DNA from: Helianthus annuus
Lineage: Eukaryota; Streptophyta; Magnoliopsida; Asterales; Asteraceae
DNA: 64,000 bases
Assembly (NCBI RefSeq): GCF_002127325.2
Contig: NC_035435.2
Span: 110,218,517-110,282,516 of the forward strand
Reading direction: 5' to 3'
The notes below the pieces were generated by a model, which saw only the letters and a list, made by a program, of their open reading frames with translations, made no database searches and was not told the DNA's origin. A program made the translations under genes and the position numbers. Shown here in pieces: positions 61,104-64,000 of the stretch; the first letter of the stretch is position 1, and each line of letters starts with the position of its first letter.

Positions 61104-61289
61104 TTCTCCCCTTGTTAAGAAAATTTCGTCCCGAAATTTAGCACGTGGTTACTGAGGAAGCTAGTTAAGTTGCGTTGTTTTCCTGATTTTCCTGGGGTGT
61201 CACATCATCCCCCCGTTGATATGGAATTTCATCCCTAAATTCTACAGTAGCTTCAGTCTCAGTAGTGGTTGTGTTTTTCTTAAACAACT

Positions 61290-62752
61290 GGGGATACATG
61301 AGTTTCATTTGGTCTTCTCGTTCCCAGGTATACTCTGGGCCACGACGGGAATTCCAACGAACTCGGACGAGAGGTATTCTGGTGTGCTTGAGAAGCTTAA
61401 TGTCTTGATCCGTAATCTCTACTGGTTCCTCGACGAATCGCAGCTAGTCGTCGATAGTGAGTTCCTTGAGAGGAACTATGGGGGTCTCGTCTGACAGACA
61501 CTACTTCAGATTTGACACGTGGAAAACATTGTGAACTCCGCTGAGTTCTTCAGGTAGATTCAACCAGTAGGCGACCTTGCCAATTCTCTCGGTGATTTCG
61601 AAGGGTCCAACGTATCGCGGGTTTAGTTTGCCTCGTTTGCCGAAATGAACTACACCCTTCCAAGGTGAGACTTTGAGTAGCACTCGATCCCCAAGCTGGA
61701 ACTCGAGTGGCTTCCTTCGCTTATCGGCATAGCTTTTCTGACGGTCACGAGCTGCCGCCATGCGTTGTCGTATTTGAGCAATCTTCTCGGTTGTATCTAC
61801 TACGAGTTCTGGGCCAGTGATTTGACTGTCACCAACTTCTGCCCAACAGAGAGGTGATCGGCACTTGCGTCCATGCAATGCCTCGAACGGAGCGGCCTGG
61901 ATGCTGGTGTGGTAGCTGTTGTTATATGAAAACTCCACTAACGGGAGATGCTTTTCCCAACCGTTACCAAAATCGATTACACATGCCCTAAGCATGTCTT
62001 CAAGAGTTTGGATGGTGCGTTCTGATTGCCCATCCGTCTGTGGATGATAAGCGGTGCTCATATCTAATCGTGAGCCAAAAGACTTGTGCATAGCTTGCCA
62101 TAGTTTAGAGGTGAAACACGCGTCACGATCAGAAATGATGGAGGTTGGCACTCCGTGCCTTGATACCACTTCTCTATGTACATGTCTGCTAGAGTAGAAA
62201 ACTTATCTGTTTCTTTGATAGGCAGAAAATGTGCAGACTTGGTCAGTCGATCCACGATCACCCAAATGGTATCATTTCCGCGTTGAGACCTGGGCAGGCC
62301 AGTAACAAAATCCATGGAAATTTGCTCCCACTTCCATTTAGGTATCTCTGGTTGTTGGAGTGGGCCTGATGGTTTCTGGTATTCGACCTTGACCCTGGCA
62401 CAAGTCAAGCATTTACTGACGTAGGTTGCTATGCTGGCTTTCATACCAGGCCACCAGTATGTAGTCTTTAAGTCGTGGTACATCTTATCCGCACCAGAAT
62501 GTACTGAATAACGAGACTTATGCGCTTCATCCATCACGAGCTCGCGTAAGTCTCCATACAGAGGAACCCAGATGCGTCCGTTAACATAGTAGGCGCCGTT
62601 TTCCTTTTGTTCTAGCCGTTGTCTCGATCCTCGTAGGGACTCAGCCCTGATGTTCTCAGCCTTTAATGCTTCAGCCTGAGCATCGCGAATCTGAGCGGGT
62701 AGGTTAGATTGGATGGTCAGCTGTAACGCACGTACACGCTTAGGTATGGTAT
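61290..62752 (-). pseudogene. Second copy of element C pol (integrase to chromodomain), cut off by element E
   Basis: It reads from the region after RNase H ([14 protein letters not shown] near 62740) through the integrase zinc finger and core to the chromodomain region. Breaks are a frameshift near 62165 (after LADMY), TAG at 61503-61501 (Lys in copy one) and the same TAG as copy one just before LRFVEEPVE. It ends abruptly at 62752. Confidence 0.93.
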
Positions 62753-63001
62753 TGATGTGTGTAAAATGCAACATATAAAACACATCAATTAAGGCATAAA
62801 ACTAACCCTTTTTTAGTACTAATGTTGGAAAAAGAGTGTTTTTGTCTTCCTTTTGTATTTTCAGGATGAAATGAGCTCAAAATCACAAAAGAAGCAAAAA
62901 GACCACTAATTCTACCATAAATACAAGAAAAGGAACAAAAGTAGACTGCCCGGACCCTCAACGGCACCTCCCAAAGCAAAAAGGAAGAAACAGAGTCTGA
63001 A

Positions 63002-63225
63002 CACGCCCCGTGTCCAGCGAACACGGGGGCGTGCCCAGGAAGCAGCAGAAAAGACAAACCAGTAGAAGCTTCCATTGCCCACCACGGGGCCGTGTCCAGC
63101 GAGCACGGGGGCGTGGTGAAAGTACAGCAGGCGCATTAATTGTAATTCGCAATTACAATTAATGAGGAGAGAGAGTGTCAGGCGGGCACGGGGCCGTGTC
63201 CAGCGGACACGGGGCCGTGTCCAGC
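63002..63225 (+). repeat. GC-rich cacggggccgtgtccagc motif cluster
   Basis: Six to seven occurrences of gtgtccagc(g)(a/g)(a/g)cacggg(g)gc(c)gtg-type motifs lie near 63007-63040, 63083-63115 and 63186-63226. Each contains the palindromic core cacgg..ccgtg. Confidence 0.85.
63135..63163. repeat. Perfect inverted repeat, 13-bp arms, 3-base loop
   Basis: attaattgtaatt, then cgc, then aattacaattaat. It sits between two palindrome clusters in the element E LTR. Confidence 0.95.
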
Positions 63226-63238
63226 CTTCTGTTCAGCC

Positions 63239-63246
63239 TATAAATA
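63239..63246 (+). promoter_or_regulatory. TATA box of the element E LTR
   Basis: TATAAATA, 13 bases after the last GC palindrome, followed by pyrimidine-rich cattctctctcatccc. This is typical of a plant LTR promoter and places element E on the plus strand. Confidence 0.7.
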
Positions 63247-64000
63247 GAGGAGCTTGGCTTCATTCTCTCTCATCCCTTGGCACACCACCTCTCTCACACC
63301 TCATCCACCACCCACCACCACCATAACACCATCATCCACCACCATCATCCATTGTCCATCGTAGAGTGTGTGAGTCGTCTCGGGATCCAAGATTGATCGT
63401 AAGAGTTCTTGACAATCAAGGCCATGTTTGCCTAAGTCTCTTACATCACTTGGTGAAGACAAGTGTTTAGTATAATACTTTTTATTTTTAATCTTTTGCA
63501 CTTTTTATTTGGTTTTGTATTAATGACTTTAATAACTAGTTACTTATGTTGAAGGTGATCTTTCCTTATCGTTTGTCCGTGGTGTCTTGGCGTTATTTTA
63601 CTGTCTATATAAAATAAAAGATTTTCACCATTCATATCTCCACGGTCTATATGGAGGTATGTTGGCTACCTGGTCGGGGGTTAAGGGAACGGTTTGGTAA
63701 GGGTCTTGCCCTTGTTCAGCGTTTAGAGGTCCTGCTTGGGACCTGGGTCAAATTTAGTAGGATCTCCTTCAATGCCCATAGGTATTGGATGGCGGGGATC
63801 CAAACTCTTTGACCCCCTCATAAGTTAACTACTATTAATACTATAACCCGGCTATTTAGGACTGTATCCCTGCTGACTCAGACTACTTAGCCGAGGGTAA
63901 CGTCACCGCCAAAAGCGGGGCCTACCATAATTTGCATTAATAACTTAATTCATTATCTTTCAATAATCCGACCCTTTAGGATTGTATCCTTGCTGACTCA

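Larger units (their letters stand above)
50226..62752 (-). mobile_element. Element C: Ty3/gypsy tandem LTR-internal-LTR-internal, truncated by element E
   Basis: On the plus strand: LTR 50226-53184, complete internal region 53185-58182, LTR 58183-61103, then a second internal region 61104-62752 starting again at the PPT side. Both internal regions run in the same direction (minus strand). The middle LTR therefore serves two copies. This is the layout left by unequal recombination between LTRs of related copies. LTRs differ more (including a 26-bp indel near 51670) than those of elements A, B and D, so C is older. Confidence 0.88.
62753..64000 (+). mobile_element. Element E: 5' end of another LTR retrotransposon, continues past the window
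   Basis: Comparison with 54820-54840 shows the pol sequence of element C interrupted exactly after ggtat (62748-62752), followed by TGATGTGTG, a fitting LTR start. Inside are GC-rich palindromes, a perfect hairpin, a TATA box on the plus strand and a direct repeat (gactgtatccctgctgactca at about 63861 and a variant at 63978). No PBS is reached, so all 1248 bases may be LTR. The overall style resembles element D. Confidence 0.75.

Noticed and set aside
63301..63501. Minus-strand frame of 66 codons
   Set aside because: It lies in the leader part of the element E LTR, built on repeated ccaccacc; no domain.

Overview
The window looks like repeat-rich nuclear DNA of a flowering plant, most likely of the daisy family (Asteraceae). 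The grounds are plant-type transposons, genes with many short AT-rich introns, LTR retrotransposons primed by tRNA-Asp and initiator tRNA-Met, and a Pro/Asp-rich extra ORF in front of gag that I remember from Asteraceae repeats. The family call is from memory. No ordinary single-copy host gene is convincing. Nearly everything is transposable element or cargo of one.

Positions 1 to about 47270 are best read as one large Helitron (rolling-circle transposon) lying on the minus strand. It has been split by three LTR retrotransposons. Without those inserts it is about 17 kb. From its 5' end (about 47270) it carries: a promoter region with a perfect E2F-type site; a four-exon B3-domain gene (46224-44725); an RPA1-like single-strand-binding protein gene (43549-32537); a second, short RPA1 C-domain gene (30968-15935); and the RepHel transposase gene (15381-2111) with HUH Rep and Pif1-like helicase. 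A convergent B3-type gene at 96-1465 (+) may be in the same element. No 3' terminus is visible, so the Helitron probably runs off the left edge. RepHel and RPA-1 carry in-frame stops. RPA-2 (apart from its insertion) and the right B3 gene are open.

The three inserts each interrupt an exon and keep target-site duplications. Element D (6302-14085, TSD tttac) is an Athila-like non-autonomous element in RepHel. Element A (16622-30702, TSD cctcc) is a Tekay-like Ty3/gypsy chromovirus-type element in RPA-2. Element B (34862-43117, TSD gtatg/gtgtg) is an internally deleted relative in RPA-1. All three have LTR pairs with only about 0.5-1 % difference by eye, so they are young, yet their coding parts are broken.

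From 47271 to 50225 there is a patchwork: a second Helitron 3' terminus on the plus strand, MITE-like inverted repeats, microsatellites, imperfect tandem repeats and a fragment of a Rab7/RABG3 small GTPase gene. From 50226 to 62752 lies a minus-strand Ty3/gypsy element C arranged LTR-internal-LTR-internal, as expected for a tandem formed by recombination. Its second internal copy is cut by another LTR element, E, whose 5' LTR starts at 62753 and runs off the window.
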